A DNA stretch of 64,000 bases, taken from Hespellia sp. GTDB lineage: Bacteria; Bacillota; Clostridia; Lachnospirales; Lachnospiraceae. Shown here piece after piece: positions 63,671-64,000 of the stretch. The stretch lies in NCBI GenBank assembly GCA_028693555.1, contig JAQUVD010000005.1, forward strand, positions 1 to 64,000, given 5' to 3'. The notes beneath the pieces were generated by a model. That model did not search any database. It was not told the origin of the DNA and saw only the letters and a program-made list of their open reading frames with translations. A program made the position numbers and the translations under genes. The first letter of the stretch is position 1. Every line of letters begins with the position of its first letter.

Positions 63671-64000
63671 CTAAATATTTTCTAAATTCTGATTGCTTTC
63701 TTTTGCCTTGTCCCAGAATACATTCACTTTTTTCTTCACATCCTCTAAGCTGCACACAGAAACATCATGCCATTCTCTCGGAAATATTTTCCGATACTGG
63801 TTTTGATAAAACCGTTCATCCAAAAGCAGGATCATTCCCCGATCCTCCTCCGTGCGGATCACTCTCCCCGCCGCCTGCAGTACCTTGTTCATCCCCGGAT
63901 ATAGATAGGAATAATCGAACCCGGGCAGTCCTTTTGCATCAAAGAATTTTTTTAATATTTCTCTTTCACTGCACACCTGCGGCAGACCCGTTCCAATAAT
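63671..64000 (-). CDS. Rad3/DinG-type ATP-dependent DNA helicase, C-terminal part
   Basis: The frame is open to the window edge, so only the last 109 residues are seen. They contain IIGTGLPQVCSERE, LYPGMNKVLQAAGRVIRTEEDRG (helicase motif VI with the arginine finger QAAGRVIR) and MILLLDERF, as in the C-terminal domain of XPD/DinG superfamily 2 helicases. The Fe-S-cluster domain and Walker A lie outside the window, so the subfamily is not certain. Confidence 0.85.
   Translation of the reverse strand: MIGTGLPQVCSEREILKKFFDAKGLPGFDYSYLYPGMNKVLQAAGRVIRTEEDRGMILLLDERFYQNQYRKIFPREWHDVSVCSLEDVKKKVNVFWDKAKESNQNLENI

Overview
The window is a 64 kb stretch of chromosome from a low-to-moderate GC, Gram-positive, spore-forming anaerobe, most probably a member of the Lachnospiraceae (Clostridia). 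This rests on CodY, a CIRCE-controlled groESL, T-box leaders, the sporulation sigma factor SigK and the transition factor SigH, on Clostridia-type genes (DUF5688, DUF4364, DUF1540, a chorismate mutase-shikimate kinase fusion, glutaminyl-tRNA synthetase in a Gram-positive background), and on strong AGGAGG ribosome sites. I cannot resolve the genus. Nearly all genes lie on the minus strand, in short operons. Only sigK, an HPr-like gene, a DUF4364 gene and two small membrane-protein genes are on the plus strand.

Layout, left to right. 1-123: the 5' end of a group II intron (class C-like), sitting just behind a terminator hairpin. 0.2-5.5 kb: lipoprotein-like gene, tRNA-Arg, DUF5688 gene, efp, yqeG, the aroK fusion, guaB. 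5.6-8.2 kb: a structured repeat element, groEL, groES with CIRCE, a small gene. 8.2-13.8 kb: codY, topA, dprA, comM. 14-20.6 kb: sigK on the plus strand, then an RNA-centred minus-strand cluster (trhP-trmR-RNase J, and DUF1292-ruvX-ireB-mtaB). 20.8 kb: a Crh-like HPr. 21-29 kb: thiI, its cysteine desulfurase, rsmE, prmA, two aminotransferases, a DUF2156 gene. 29-34 kb: translation-termination block prfA-prmC-yqhQ-rpmE-rho. 34-39.5 kb: radical SAM gene, DUF4364 gene, FMN oxidoreductase, metA, an AI-2E-family exporter, a DUF1540 gene. 39.5-46.7 kb: thrS behind a threonine T-box, ydcF, SEC-C gene, purA, cls. 47-50 kb: a MocR regulator, glnS, tRNA-Thr. 50.4-56.8 kb: sigH-rlmB-mrnC-cysS-cysE behind a cysteine T-box, a GNAT gene, ispF, a membrane gene. 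57-64 kb: tRNA-Met and tRNA-Val, purL, a DUF1461 gene, an NCS2 purine permease, and the 3' end of a helicase gene that runs off the window.

The region is core genome, with a theme of translation: tRNA synthetases, tRNA and rRNA modification, release factor and its methyltransferase, RNase J and Mini-III. Purine supply is a second theme (guaB, purA, purL, permease).

The least explained signal is a two-copy structured repeat (5602-5774 and 41389-41545). Both copies share a 25-nt core (24 of 25 identical), keep the same order and spacing of elements, and replace their paired arms with different but still complementary sequence. One copy lies inside the thrS mRNA leader. Other points of interest are SigK without a pro-sequence, an HPr paralogue that lost His15 but kept Ser46, divergent promoters that appear to share one palindromic -35 box, and sigH placed at the end of a cysteine T-box operon.
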